From positions 369,062 to 433,061 of the forward strand of contig CALSRS010000002.1 of NCBI GenBank assembly GCA_943788815.1: a stretch of DNA of 64,000 bases, in the 5' to 3' direction. The notes below the pieces were generated by a model. That model saw only the letters and a list, made by a program, of their open reading frames with translations, had not been told where the DNA came from and searched no databases. The translations under genes and the position numbers were made by a program. This stretch comes from an uncultured Gammaproteobacteria bacterium (GTDB lineage Bacteria > Pseudomonadota > Gammaproteobacteria > Eutrophobiales > Eutrophobiaceae). This document shows, piece after piece, positions 54,837-63,362 of this stretch. The first letter of the stretch is position 1. Every line of letters starts with the position of its first letter.

Positions 54837-55424
54837 ATGAATGACTCACTAATTAAAACTGCTTTTATCTTTATCGTATCGATTGAGTTATTGAGTTTCC
54901 TGCCCACAGCGTTTGCGGATAGAGGTGATACATTAATTATCACAGGCAATACTGTTAATTTACGTTCCCGACCTTCACCGTTAGCTGAGGTCATTAAACA
55001 ACTTGGGGGAAATAGTAAGGTAATTGAAATAAGTCGATTCGAGGAATGGGTTGAAGTTACTACCGACGAGAGTCGTCATGATTACGGATGGATACATCAG
55101 TCCTTACTGTCATCTATAGAAGGAATATCCCTCGCCTTTCCAGAAAACGGTCAATATGAACAATTTAAAGTCCAATATCTATTCCTACTTCGCGAATATG
55201 AAGATGACGCAGGAATTGAGCTATTCTCAGGGATAGATTTGGTGGATACAGGTACTCTGCAAATAATCGCCTCAGACGACTGGTTTGGTATTGAACAACA
55301 ACAAAGAGAGAGATATCTGTCAGAAGTATTTGATTTATGGAAACAATTTGTTGATACGGGCAAATCCGTTTCGGTGGAAATTATAGACTCTAGTGGAGAA
55401 CCACATATGATGATGTTCAAATAA
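54837..55424 (+). CDS. Exported SH3b domain protein
   Basis: The 195-residue protein has a signal peptide (ending LPTAFA) and a bacterial SH3 domain at about 30-90: DTLIITGNTVNLRSRPSPLAEVIKQLGGNSKVIEISRFEEWVEV...YGWIHQSLL. The rest (90-195) is unrecognised. SH3b domains often bind cell-wall peptides. It follows the DUF1499 gene closely and precedes the hydrolase triplet by 55 bases. Confidence 0.8.
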   Translation: MNDSLIKTAFIFIVSIELLSFLPTAFADRGDTLIITGNTVNLRSRPSPLAEVIKQLGGNSKVIEISRFEEWVEVTTDESRHDYGWIHQSLLSSIEGISLAFPENGQYEQFKVQYLFLLREYEDDAGIELFSGIDLVDTGTLQIIASDDWFGIEQQQRERYLSEVFDLWKQFVDTGKSVSVEIIDSSGEPHMMMFK

Positions 55425-55479
55425 AGGAAATAACCTAAACTATCACAAATAATAATTAGTAAACACGGGGAGGAGTAGC

Positions 55480-56820
55480 ATGCGCCACTTACGATTAGGT
55501 CCTGTTTTTGTTTCATTACTCACTATTTTTACTGCCTCGGTTTATGCCAATCAACCTCCTCCGCAATTTATACAGTTTGAACCCAGTGCCACTATGGGTG
55601 CGCTTTACATGCCGGACCCGGACAAGTTTCCAAACCCTCACGTAGCAACGCTGGCTATGCACCGCGATTCAAATTTCATGTCACATATCTCCACACAGGA
55701 AATGCCCAAGCGAGGAATAGTTGCCCTTGGCATGAACCCCCGTTGCCAGAATAACGAGGCACTATGCACTCCCTGGGAACATAATTCACTGGACGTGAAA
55801 CAGGGCGTAGAACTATTACGTAGTCTGCCGGGAATAGATACTGTAATTCTAATTGGTCATAGTGGTGGGGGTCCTACCATGGCCTTTTACCAGGCTATTG
55901 CTGAAAATGGCAACCAACTTTGCCAGGCGCCTGAACGTCTAACGAAATGCCCTGATTATATTCGCGATCTGCCACCTGCGGATGGAGTTATATTCTGGGA
56001 TGCTCATCTCGGGAACGGTATCAATGCCGTCCGGAGTCTTAACCCAGCTGTCATCAATGATGAAGAAATTCTCAATCAGGGTGCTGCTCCTCGACTAAAC
56101 CCACGATTGGACCCATTTAATCCTGAAAACGGATACAACGGTGCCAATACCAGTTATTCGGACGAATTCATAGAAAGCTACCTGGAAGCGCAATCAGCAA
56201 GAATGAATAAGCTAATTGATATCGCCCTTGATAGAAGAGAACAGGTTGAGGCCGGCACATATTCAAGTAAAGGTGATGCAGCGTTTATCATTCCCATGGC
56301 AGACATATCCCGATTAATGCGTATTGATCGTAGTATCGACCACAGTACTGTCAATCCACATAAGCTAATAAAAAATAATGGCTCGATTGAGGATTGCTGC
56401 AAGGTTGAAAGTGTCCGGCCATTTGACATAGACCCTGACGGTAGTGAGGAATTCTGGGAAGGTACGAGAATGCTGTCCCTGAAATCTTTTCTCAGTGTCC
56501 GCGCTATACGTTCAAAAAATTCTATGACGGATATCGATTACTGCTCCAGCAATAATTCAACTCTATGTATGGTGCAATTCATATCAGTACCGGTGCTGGT
56601 CAGTGCCATGACCGGGCATTATTTTGTCAGAAATAGTGAACTCATATACGACTTTACCGCAAGCAAGGACAAGGATTTCATTGCCGTAGAAGGCGCAACA
56701 CATGGAGGAAACCCATGTACCGCCTGTATGCCAGAAGGCGATGCCTATGATGGACGTTATGATAATGCGGTAAAAAATGATTTTGACTATCTGTCACAAT
56801 GGATTAATGAGCGGTTTTAG
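55480..56820 (+). CDS. Exported alpha/beta hydrolase, triplet member 1
   Basis: The 446-residue protein has a signal peptide (ending ASVYA). After QPPPQFIQFEPSATMGALYMPDP come LAMHRDSNFMSHIS, the nucleophile elbow ILIGHSGGGPTMAFYQA (Ser near residue 130), GVIFWDAHLGNGINAVRSLNPAV, an IEDCCKVESVRP double-cysteine site, GHYFVRNSELIYD and a final ATHGGNPCTACMPEGD. Six or more conserved cysteines suggest disulfides. Start: the ATG follows GGGGAGGAG. It is the first of three tandem paralogues. It is probably an active esterase-like enzyme; the substrate is unknown. Confidence 0.88.
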   Translation: MRHLRLGPVFVSLLTIFTASVYANQPPPQFIQFEPSATMGALYMPDPDKFPNPHVATLAMHRDSNFMSHISTQEMPKRGIVALGMNPRCQNNEALCTPWEHNSLDVKQGVELLRSLPGIDTVILIGHSGGGPTMAFYQAIAENGNQLCQAPERLTKCPDYIRDLPPADGVIFWDAHLGNGINAVRSLNPAVINDEEILNQGAAPRLNPRLDPFNPENGYNGANTSYSDEFIESYLEAQSARMNKLIDIALDRREQVEAGTYSSKGDAAFIIPMADISRLMRIDRSIDHSTVNPHKLIKNNGSIEDCCKVESVRPFDIDPDGSEEFWEGTRMLSLKSFLSVRAIRSKNSMTDIDYCSSNNSTLCMVQFISVPVLVSAMTGHYFVRNSELIYDFTASKDKDFIAVEGATHGGNPCTACMPEGDAYDGRYDNAVKNDFDYLSQWINERF

Positions 56821-56896
56821 ACCAAAATTATTATCCAGTAGTTTTCAGGGATTTTAATCGTCCCTTATTTTCATCACATTACAACCGGGAATACTC

Positions 56897-58234
56897 ATGA
56901 AATTTCAGCTGATTAAATTGATTTTGGTATTAGTTAACTTGCTCTTATTTGTAAATCTTAAAGCTGATACCCCGCCGCCAGAATTTATCCAGTTTTCTCC
57001 CAGTGCAGCAATGGGTGCCCTGTATCGCCCCGACCCAGATGTCTACCCTAGTCCGCATATTGCAACTCTTAATATGCACCGAACGGCAAATCGGCTCTCT
57101 CACATTTCTATGAGAAATATGGCACAAAGAGGTTTTTTAATTCTAGGCATGAACCCGGTATGCCACAATAATGAAGCACTTTGCACTCCCTGGGAAAATA
57201 ATGCCCTGGTTGTAAAACAGGGCATAGAATATTTAAGAACAATACCCGGTATCACCAAGGTCATCCTATTAGGTGGCAGTGGAGGTGGTCCCACCATGAG
57301 CTTTTATCAGGCCGTTGCTGAAAACGGCGTTGCCTTTTGTCAGCAAACTCAAAAATTAACCAAATGCTCAGATCAACTTGCCGACCTGCCAGCAGCAGAT
57401 GGGGTAGTATTTCGCGATGCACACCTTGGCAATGGCGCTAATGCATTACGGAGTCTGAATCCTGCAGTGATTAACGATGAAGAAATCATGAACGATAATG
57501 CTCCTCCCCGTTTTGATCCCAGGCTGGATCCTTTTAACCCCGATAATGGCTATAACCCCGATGGTGTCTCTGATTATTCAGATGATTTCAAGGAAACCTA
57601 TTTCCGGGCGCAATCTGAACGCATGAACAGGCTTATCGATATTGCCGAGGGAAGATTGCAACAAATCCAATCCGGTACTTATAAGTATCCTGATGATGAT
57701 GCATTCGTTATCCCAAATGGTGATGGCTCACGATTGATGCGCCTGGACCTGAATATAGATCACAGCACCCTAAAGCCGCGAAAATTTCTGAAAAATGACG
57801 GAACGATTGAGGACTGCTGTATAGTCAGCAGCGTTCGACCCGTAAGCTTAACCCCACAATCTAATCAACGGTTCTGGTCTGGTACACGCATGCTGACACT
57901 TAGGTCATTTCTCAGTACCCGAGCGATCCGCTCTACTCATGCCATGACAGAGATTAACTATTGTTCCAGTAACAATTCAACCGTTTGTAATGTACAAAAA
58001 ATCTCCGTGCCTGTGCTGATCACAGCAATGGGTGGCCATTACTTCCTCAGAAACAGTGAGATCTTCTATGAGGCTGCTGCAAGCAAAGACAAAGACTTTA
58101 TTGTTCTGGAAGGTGCAGTACATGGCATTACCCCATGTGAGGCGTGTGTGCCGGGAGGATATGACGGTCGATATGATAACTCTGTAAAAAATTATTATGA
58201 TTATGTTGCCAAATGGATTAACGAGAGGTTCTGA
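56897..58234 (+). CDS. Exported alpha/beta hydrolase, triplet member 2
   Basis: A 445-residue paralogue of the previous gene, with signal peptide (ending NLKA) and PPPEFIQFSPSAAMGALYRPDP. The elbow is LLGGSGGGPTMSFYQA (Gly for His before the serine), and the following segment is GVVFRDAHLGNG with Arg where the other two have Trp. The terminal motif is AVHGITPCEACVPGG instead of ATHGG. These changes suggest a shifted substrate or reduced activity. It lies 76 bases after member 1, and its stop overlaps the start of member 3 by one base. Confidence 0.88.
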   Translation: MKFQLIKLILVLVNLLLFVNLKADTPPPEFIQFSPSAAMGALYRPDPDVYPSPHIATLNMHRTANRLSHISMRNMAQRGFLILGMNPVCHNNEALCTPWENNALVVKQGIEYLRTIPGITKVILLGGSGGGPTMSFYQAVAENGVAFCQQTQKLTKCSDQLADLPAADGVVFRDAHLGNGANALRSLNPAVINDEEIMNDNAPPRFDPRLDPFNPDNGYNPDGVSDYSDDFKETYFRAQSERMNRLIDIAEGRLQQIQSGTYKYPDDDAFVIPNGDGSRLMRLDLNIDHSTLKPRKFLKNDGTIEDCCIVSSVRPVSLTPQSNQRFWSGTRMLTLRSFLSTRAIRSTHAMTEINYCSSNNSTVCNVQKISVPVLITAMGGHYFLRNSEIFYEAAASKDKDFIVLEGAVHGITPCEACVPGGYDGRYDNSVKNYYDYVAKWINERF

Positions 58235-59565
58235 TGAGTAAATTACTACTATTAACATTCATATTATTTTACTGGGGCAATGTTTTTGCTGATGCTCCAC
58301 CTCCTGAATATGTTCAGTTCAGACCTGAAGCCACCAAAGGTGCTTTATACAAACCTGACCCTGATTCCTTCCCCACTCCTAATATAGCCGTTATCCTCAT
58401 GCACAGGGACTCGAATTTCCTGTCGCATATTGCCACCGGAGAATTATCAAAAAGAGGATTTGTAGTTTTAGCAATGAATCCTCGTTGTGATAACAACGAG
58501 GCCCTTTGTGCTCCCTGGGAAAATAATGCCCTGGATGTCAAACAGGGCGTGGAATATCTAAGGGACATTCCAGGAATTAAATCAGTCGTACTATTTGGTC
58601 ATAGCGGAGGCGGTCCCACCATGAGCTTTTACCAGGCTGTGGCCGAGAAAGGGGTGGAATTTTGCCAGCAACCACACAAACTAATTAAGTGCTCCAATAC
58701 ACACTCCAATCTACCAACTGCTGATGGGCTTATCCTCTGGGATGCCCATCCTGGTAATGGTGTTAATGAGGTCAGGAGTATTGACCCTTCAGTGGTAAAT
58801 GATACAGAAATTATATTCAATAATGCCTTGCCGGAAATTGATCCCACGCTTGATCTATTTAACCCGGACAATGGTTATAACCCAGATGGTGAATCCCATT
58901 ATTCTGATAAATTTAAGAACAGGTATTTCAGGGCACAATCTGCACGATTAAATGGCTTGATAGACATTGCCTTAAATCAATTACAACAAATCGAATCTGG
59001 AAACCATCGTTACCCTGATGACGATGTTTTTATCGTCCCAAGAGGTAACGGTAGCCGTTTGTTCATTAATGACCTGAGTGTAGAGAACTCATCAGATGGC
59101 CCTGTAAAATTATTAAAAGATAACGGCACAATTGAAGATTGCTGCATAGTAAATAGTGTACGGGTTCACGGTCAGTCAGCAGAAAGCCGCAAGACATTCA
59201 ATTCAGGCACGCTTTACCTCAGTCTAAAATCCTTTCTAAGCGTTCGATCTGTACGCTCCACACATGCAATTGATGACATTGACTGGTGCTCTACAAATAA
59301 CTCTGCCCCCTGCGCTGTACAAAATATATCTGTACCACTGCTGGTTGTTACTATGGGGGGACATTATTTTATTCGGGACGGAGAAATAATTTACAACATG
59401 GCCACCACGTCAGACAAGGACTACATTGTAGTGGAGGGAGCCACCCACGGCGGAACGCCTTGTAAAAGTTGCGTGCCTGGTGGACAGAAGTACGATGGCA
59501 GGTATGATAATGCTGTTAAAAATAATTTTAATTATATCGCTGACTGGATAAATAAAAGGTATTAG
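58234..59565 (+). CDS. Exported alpha/beta hydrolase, triplet member 3
   Basis: 443 residues, signal peptide (ending NVFA) and PPPEYVQFRPEATKGALYKPDP. The elbow FGHSGGGPTMSFYQA, ILWDAHPGNGVNEVRSID, IEDCCIVNSVRV, GGHYFIRDGEIIYN and ATHGGTPCKSCVPGG follow the pattern of member 1. Its ATG overlaps the TGA of member 2 (TGATG), so these two are translationally coupled. Confidence 0.88.
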   Translation: MSKLLLLTFILFYWGNVFADAPPPEYVQFRPEATKGALYKPDPDSFPTPNIAVILMHRDSNFLSHIATGELSKRGFVVLAMNPRCDNNEALCAPWENNALDVKQGVEYLRDIPGIKSVVLFGHSGGGPTMSFYQAVAEKGVEFCQQPHKLIKCSNTHSNLPTADGLILWDAHPGNGVNEVRSIDPSVVNDTEIIFNNALPEIDPTLDLFNPDNGYNPDGESHYSDKFKNRYFRAQSARLNGLIDIALNQLQQIESGNHRYPDDDVFIVPRGNGSRLFINDLSVENSSDGPVKLLKDNGTIEDCCIVNSVRVHGQSAESRKTFNSGTLYLSLKSFLSVRSVRSTHAIDDIDWCSTNNSAPCAVQNISVPLLVVTMGGHYFIRDGEIIYNMATTSDKDYIVVEGATHGGTPCKSCVPGGQKYDGRYDNAVKNNFNYIADWINKRY

Positions 59566-59610
59566 GTATTTTTAAATAATAATAAATAGCCAACTAACTG
59601 GGAGAAAAAA

Positions 59611-60225
59611 ATGAAGAAGCTAATATTTATATTTTTTACATCAATGTTTTTTTTATCGCCATTGTACGCGCAGGATAATCCACTGGGTTTCTTTCTGACC
59701 AGCGTCGGTGTTGGCAATGGTGCTGATCTGGGCGGACTGGCTGGGGCTGATGCCCATTGCGAAATGCTGGCAGATAAAGTTGGCGCGGGCAACCGGGAAT
59801 GGCGCGCATATCTCAGCACTCAGGGTCCTAACGCAGTCAATGCTCGGGACCGTATTGGTAGCGGCCCCTGGTATAACGCCAATGGTAGACTTGTTGGACG
59901 TGATGTAGCTGAACTACATAGCTATGGAACCAGGATGAGTATGCGCGAAGCGTTAGCTGAAAATGGTGCGATCATTCCTGGCGGCGGATATGCACCTAAT
60001 CGCCACGATATTCTAACTGGCTCCAAACCGGACGGAACTGCCTACCCGACTGGTGAAGACATGACCTGTAATAACTGGACCAGTAGTGGTGAAGGTGCTG
60101 CAATGATGGGGCATCATGACCGTGCAGCCTGGAATTCTGCACATACATCAAGAGGTGGTTGTGGACAGGCGGCATTACGTGGTACTGGGGGTGATGGTTT
60201 GTTTTATTGCTTCGCCGCTGACTAA
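59611..60225 (+). CDS. Secreted lectin-like (C-type-lectin-fold) protein
   Basis: The 204-residue protein has a signal peptide (ending PLYAQ) and a single domain: GFFLTSVGVGNGADLGGLAGADAHCEMLA, EWRAYLSTQGPNAVNARDRIGSGPWYNANG, NRHDILTGSKPDGTAYP, CNNWTSSGEGAAMMGHHDR and RGTGGDGLFYCFAA. It matches secreted proteins annotated as lectins, with paired cysteines. A carbohydrate-binding role is plausible. GGGAG lies 7 bases before the ATG. It follows the hydrolase triplet by 45 bases and is ended by a terminator, so it may belong to the same transcript. Confidence 0.85.
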   Translation: MKKLIFIFFTSMFFLSPLYAQDNPLGFFLTSVGVGNGADLGGLAGADAHCEMLADKVGAGNREWRAYLSTQGPNAVNARDRIGSGPWYNANGRLVGRDVAELHSYGTRMSMREALAENGAIIPGGGYAPNRHDILTGSKPDGTAYPTGEDMTCNNWTSSGEGAAMMGHHDRAAWNSAHTSRGGCGQAALRGTGGDGLFYCFAAD

Positions 60226-60250
60226 CTCAAGATCTGTTCCAGGCTAATAT

Positions 60251-60278
60251 AGTCCTCGATCATTATCGGGGACTTTTT
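60251..60278 (+). terminator. Rho-independent terminator after the lectin-like gene
   Basis: AGTCCTCGAT (60251-60260) pairs with ATCGGGGACT (60264/60265-60273, one G-U pair) around a short loop and is followed by TTTTT. It lies 26 bases after the stop of the lectin-like gene. Confidence 0.85.
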
Positions 60279-60281
60279 AAT

Positions 60282-60333
60282 GTGAGAGGGAAGGTGTCAA
60301 AATAATTAATTACCGAGACACCCCACCTCTCAC
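60282..60333. repeat. Long inverted repeat in the convergent intergenic space
   Basis: GTGAGAGG-gaa-GGTGTC (60282-60298) faces GACACC-cca-CCTCTCAC (60317-60333). This forms 14 base pairs with a 3-by-3 internal loop and an 18-base AT-rich loop. It lies right after the lectin terminator and just beyond the stop of the convergent minus-strand gene (60344). It may be a second terminator, here for the minus strand, or an intergenic repeat. Confidence 0.6.
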
Positions 60334-60343
60334 AATTCACTAC

Positions 60344-60787
60344 TCACCGACTTTCCAGTCTTTCAATCAATTTTGGCAATACCGTATAAAAGGGTGCATC
60401 TGGGGTTTCGATACATCGTCTATACAGAAAATTCAGCATGCCGCCGTTACTGGCATTTTGTGCAACATTGATACTGTCATTCCCATGGAGATTAAATCCA
60501 GACAAATATCCTTGTACCCAGTGTATATAGTCTAGCGATGTGTATTCTGTTTCATGATGAGGTCCCTCATCACCGGTTTCGGTGTGATCATCGAGGGACG
60601 CAGGGTTATGTTCATACGTTGAGATAAATACATGACACTGTTGTGCCCCTATACCAAGAAATGCGCTCTCATCTGGCGTGTCTTCACCCTGAGCATAGAC
60701 TGATGTAGTCAATATCAATAACACAGATAACAACAGGCAATTCAATCTACCTGAAGATTCAGACAAATATATGAAATTAAACCCCAT
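60344..60787 (-). CDS. Exported small protein, HdeA/Rap1a-like pattern
   Basis: From ATG 60787 the protein has 147 residues and a signal peptide (CLLLSVLLILTTSVYAQ). The mature part has GAQQCHVFIS, a central YIHWVQGYLSGFNLHG and a C-terminal MLNFLYRRCIETPDAPFYTVLPKLIERL. The W-x-x-GY-x-(S/T)-G-x-N element and paired cysteines resemble small periplasmic Rap1a/HdeA-like proteins, but I do not make a family call. The open frame extends upstream to a TTG at 60826 inside the sugar dehydrogenase gene. No clear ribosome site. It follows that gene in the same direction. Confidence 0.65.
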   Translation of the reverse strand: MGFNFIYLSESSGRLNCLLLSVLLILTTSVYAQGEDTPDESAFLGIGAQQCHVFISTYEHNPASLDDHTETGDEGPHHETEYTSLDYIHWVQGYLSGFNLHGNDSINVAQNASNGGMLNFLYRRCIETPDAPFYTVLPKLIERLESR

Positions 60788-60803
60788 GTCATCTAGAGCT
60801 ATA

Positions 60804-61997
60804 TCAATCCATAGAGACAGGTTCAAGCCTGATTATGGGCGTCAAACTCCCGCCCTGGCGATCATCTATTGCTACATAGATAAACCCGTCCGGGCCTTGA
60901 CGAACGTCCCTGAAGCGACCAAATCCCTGTAATAAAGAGGGGCGCTCTGGTCTGCCTATTCTCCAGGCATTATCAACCTTATTTAAAGGTATCCGGTGTA
61001 GTTCAAGACCTGACAGGCCGCCAACAAACACATTTCCCTGCCATTCAGGAAAGGCATCGCCTGTATAAATCATTAGCCCAGATGGAGCAATAGACGGAGT
61101 CCAGAAATGTAATGGCTGCATCATTCCTTCACGCTCCCGGGACTTGTGTATGGGCTCACCCCCATACTGGGTACCATATCCAATTACCGGCCATCCGTAA
61201 TTTTGTCCAGGTAAGATATGGTTTAGTTCATCGCCACCCTGAGCTCCATGTTCAATAGTAAAAACATCTCCGGTGTCCTGCATGATCGTCAGACCCTGTA
61301 AATTTCTATGACCATAAGACCAAATCTCAGGCAGGGCATCGCTCTGCCCAACAAAGGGGTTGTCCCGGGGCACACTGCCATCATCGTTGATTCGAATGAC
61401 TTTACCCTGGTGCAACATCAGGTTCTGGGCTGGATGTTCCTCGCGGGGGACGGCTAGTGGATTAAACGCCCGGTCGCCTACAGTAATAAACAGGTGACCA
61501 TCGGGATGGAATGCCAGTCTGGAACCAAAATGACTGTTGGAATCACTCCACGCCTTAGCCTCGAAGATTTCCTCAACATTGTTTAAGCGCTTACCATCAA
61601 ACTTGCCACGAATAACCGCTGTGGTTCCTTCACCTGCTGAATTGGGTTTTGAATAACTTAAATACAACAAATTGTTAGTATCGTATTTGGGGTGGAGTAC
61701 GACATCCAATAAACCACCCTGCCCTTGATACCTAACCTCGGGTATCCCTGCGATGGGTTCTGGATCCAGTTTACCCTCGCGAACAATCCTTAGCCTGCCA
61801 GGACGTTCCGTAAATAACATGTCACCATTGGGTAGAAAAGTGATGGACCATGGGTCTTTAACGTCATTAACAACCGTAACTACTCGATAATCATAATCAT
61901 CTGCCTGATAAATCTGACCTTGAGATACAACAATTGTTGACCAGAATATCCCAGAAATAATTACGACATTGGAAATAATAGTGTTTAATTTATACAT
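60804..61997 (-). CDS. PQQ-dependent sugar dehydrogenase (soluble aldose type)
   Basis: The 397-residue protein has a signal peptide (ending TIVVSQ) and the six-bladed propeller of the GdhB/YliI family: VKDPWSITFLPNGDMLFTERPGRLRIV, EVRYQGQGGLLDVVLHPKYD, HFGSRLAFHPDGHLFITVGDRA, EIWSYGHRNLQGL, EHGAQGGDELNHILPGQNYGWP. These carry the PQQ and calcium sites (His, Arg and the HRN motif). It probably oxidises aldoses in the periplasm; PQQ synthesis genes are not present here. It is followed by the small exported protein gene. Confidence 0.9.
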   Translation of the reverse strand: MYKLNTIISNVVIISGIFWSTIVVSQGQIYQADDYDYRVVTVVNDVKDPWSITFLPNGDMLFTERPGRLRIVREGKLDPEPIAGIPEVRYQGQGGLLDVVLHPKYDTNNLLYLSYSKPNSAGEGTTAVIRGKFDGKRLNNVEEIFEAKAWSDSNSHFGSRLAFHPDGHLFITVGDRAFNPLAVPREEHPAQNLMLHQGKVIRINDDGSVPRDNPFVGQSDALPEIWSYGHRNLQGLTIMQDTGDVFTIEHGAQGGDELNHILPGQNYGWPVIGYGTQYGGEPIHKSREREGMMQPLHFWTPSIAPSGLMIYTGDAFPEWQGNVFVGGLSGLELHRIPLNKVDNAWRIGRPERPSLLQGFGRFRDVRQGPDGFIYVAIDDRQGGSLTPIIRLEPVSMD

Positions 61998-62047
61998 TGT
62001 AATCTCCGATTCCAGACTTGTTATTACTCAATATTCTCCACAAAAAA

Positions 62048-62072
62048 TTATGCCCCGATAACGGGGCATAAT
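62048..62072 (-). terminator. Rho-independent terminator after the peroxiredoxin gene
   Basis: TTATGCCCCG (62048-62057) and CGGGGCATAA (62062-62071) are perfect 10-base arms with a 4-base loop. On the minus strand it is followed by TTTTTTG, 20 bases after the peroxiredoxin stop. Confidence 0.92.
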
Positions 62073-62091
62073 TTAATAAATACAAACTCAT

Positions 62092-62613
62092 TTATCGCAT
62101 GGCGACATTTAATTCACCTAGCTGTGCTGCCATGTCTTCTGCTGAGGTTGCAGGATTAACCTCTGTGTCGATGGCAACAATAATTCCATTTTCATCGATA
62201 TAAAAAGTGTGGCGAGCAGCAACACCGCGATCATCCCTAAGCACGCCATAAGCCTTTGCTACTTCCTTGCTGGGGTCACTAAGCATTGGAAAATCTGCAC
62301 TGTGTTCGGCGGCGAATCCCTTGTTCTGTTCTAAGGGATCGACACTCGCCATGAAGTATGTTGCCTTGAATTTCTTTATCAAGTGCCCATTATCAGCTAG
62401 CGATTTACATTCAATAGTACACCCACGGGTAAAAGCCTTGGGGAACCATGCAATGACTATTGCCTCTTTCCCCTTAAATTGAGACAAGGTATAGGTGTTT
62501 CCGTCCGTTCCTTCAAGTTCGAATTCTGGCGCAGCATCACCGACTTCAAGTGAGAACACAACAGATGAAATACTAAACATAATAAAAACAAATAACACTT
62601 TGAGCTTAAACAT
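62092..62613 (-). CDS. Exported peroxiredoxin (AhpC/TSA, BCP-like)
   Basis: ATG 62613 follows GGGAGAGGG and gives a signal peptide (ending SSVVFS); the frame open further upstream is ignored. The mature protein of about 153 residues has VGDAAPEFELEGTDGNTYTLSQFKGKEAIVIAWFPKAFTRGCTIECKSL, in which the family PxxxTPGC(T) becomes AFTRGCTIEC. The peroxidatic Cys and a second Cys five residues later are present, the atypical two-cysteine pattern of BCP. It should reduce peroxides in the periplasm. Confidence 0.9.
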   Translation of the reverse strand: MFKLKVLFVFIMFSISSVVFSLEVGDAAPEFELEGTDGNTYTLSQFKGKEAIVIAWFPKAFTRGCTIECKSLADNGHLIKKFKATYFMASVDPLEQNKGFAAEHSADFPMLSDPSKEVAKAYGVLRDDRGVAARHTFYIDENGIIVAIDTEVNPATSAEDMAAQLGELNVAMR

Positions 62614-62852
62614 GATCCCTCTCCCTAAATTATAGTTTGGCAAAAGTATAAACCCCCTTTAAGGTGGATGCGACAGTAGATAATAATGATTCAATGAAAT
62701 TGCACATTACAAACCTAACTAACTGATAAATATATAAATTTACTTTCTTCAATTTATAAAAATAATCTTATCCAGACATGATCTTCATCATATTGTCTCC
62801 TCATTAATGACTGTAATGTTAAGATATCGGAACAGTAACCTGGAGATAAAAA

Positions 62853-63308
62853 ATGTACAAAAATATATTAATCGCCACAGACGGATCTGAATTTGCCCAG
62901 ACAGCATTTAATCATGGTATTGACCTGGCCCGTTCCATGAAAAGTGCGGTCACTGTTGTGACTGTTACCGAACTGTGGTCTGCACTGGAAATGGCACAAA
63001 AGGTTCGTAGTGGCAAAACTAATCCAACTGAAGAATATGAAAAACATGAAGATGAAATTGCTAATAATGTTCTGAGTAAATCTGAAGAAATAATCAAGAG
63101 TCATGGACTGGATTGTGAATTGATCCATATCAGAGACAAACATCCAGCTGATGGGATTATTGAAACAGCTGAAGAAAAGGGATGTGACCTGATTGTTATG
63201 GCTTCTCACGGAAGGCGGGCTATACAAAAAATTCTCCTGGGGAGCATCGCGTCTGAAGTCCTGGCACACAGCAAAGTCCCCGTACTGGTGGTTAAGAAAA
63301 ACAACTAA
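62853..63308 (+). CDS. Universal stress protein (UspA family)
   Basis: The 151-residue cytoplasmic protein has the USP fold with ATP-binding marks NILIATDGSEFAQTAFNHGI, DLIVMASHGRRAIQKILLGSIASEVLAHSKVPVLVV (the G-2x-G-9x-G(S/T) motif). It probably binds ATP. GGAGA precedes the ATG. Monocistronic and followed by a hairpin. Confidence 0.95.
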   Translation: MYKNILIATDGSEFAQTAFNHGIDLARSMKSAVTVVTVTELWSALEMAQKVRSGKTNPTEEYEKHEDEIANNVLSKSEEIIKSHGLDCELIHIRDKHPADGIIETAEEKGCDLIVMASHGRRAIQKILLGSIASEVLAHSKVPVLVVKKNN

Positions 63309-63313
63309 GGCGT

Positions 63314-63345
63314 GGGAGGTTCGATATATTGAACCTCCCATATTT
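63314..63345 (+). terminator. Hairpin after the universal stress gene, probable terminator
   Basis: GGGAGGTTC (63314-63322) and GAACCTCCC (63331-63339) are perfect 9-base arms, followed by the weak T run ATATTT. It lies 6 bases after the stop and may also serve the convergent gene that ends at 63363. Confidence 0.75.
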
Positions 63346-63362
63346 CATAAGAAATTTCTAGA

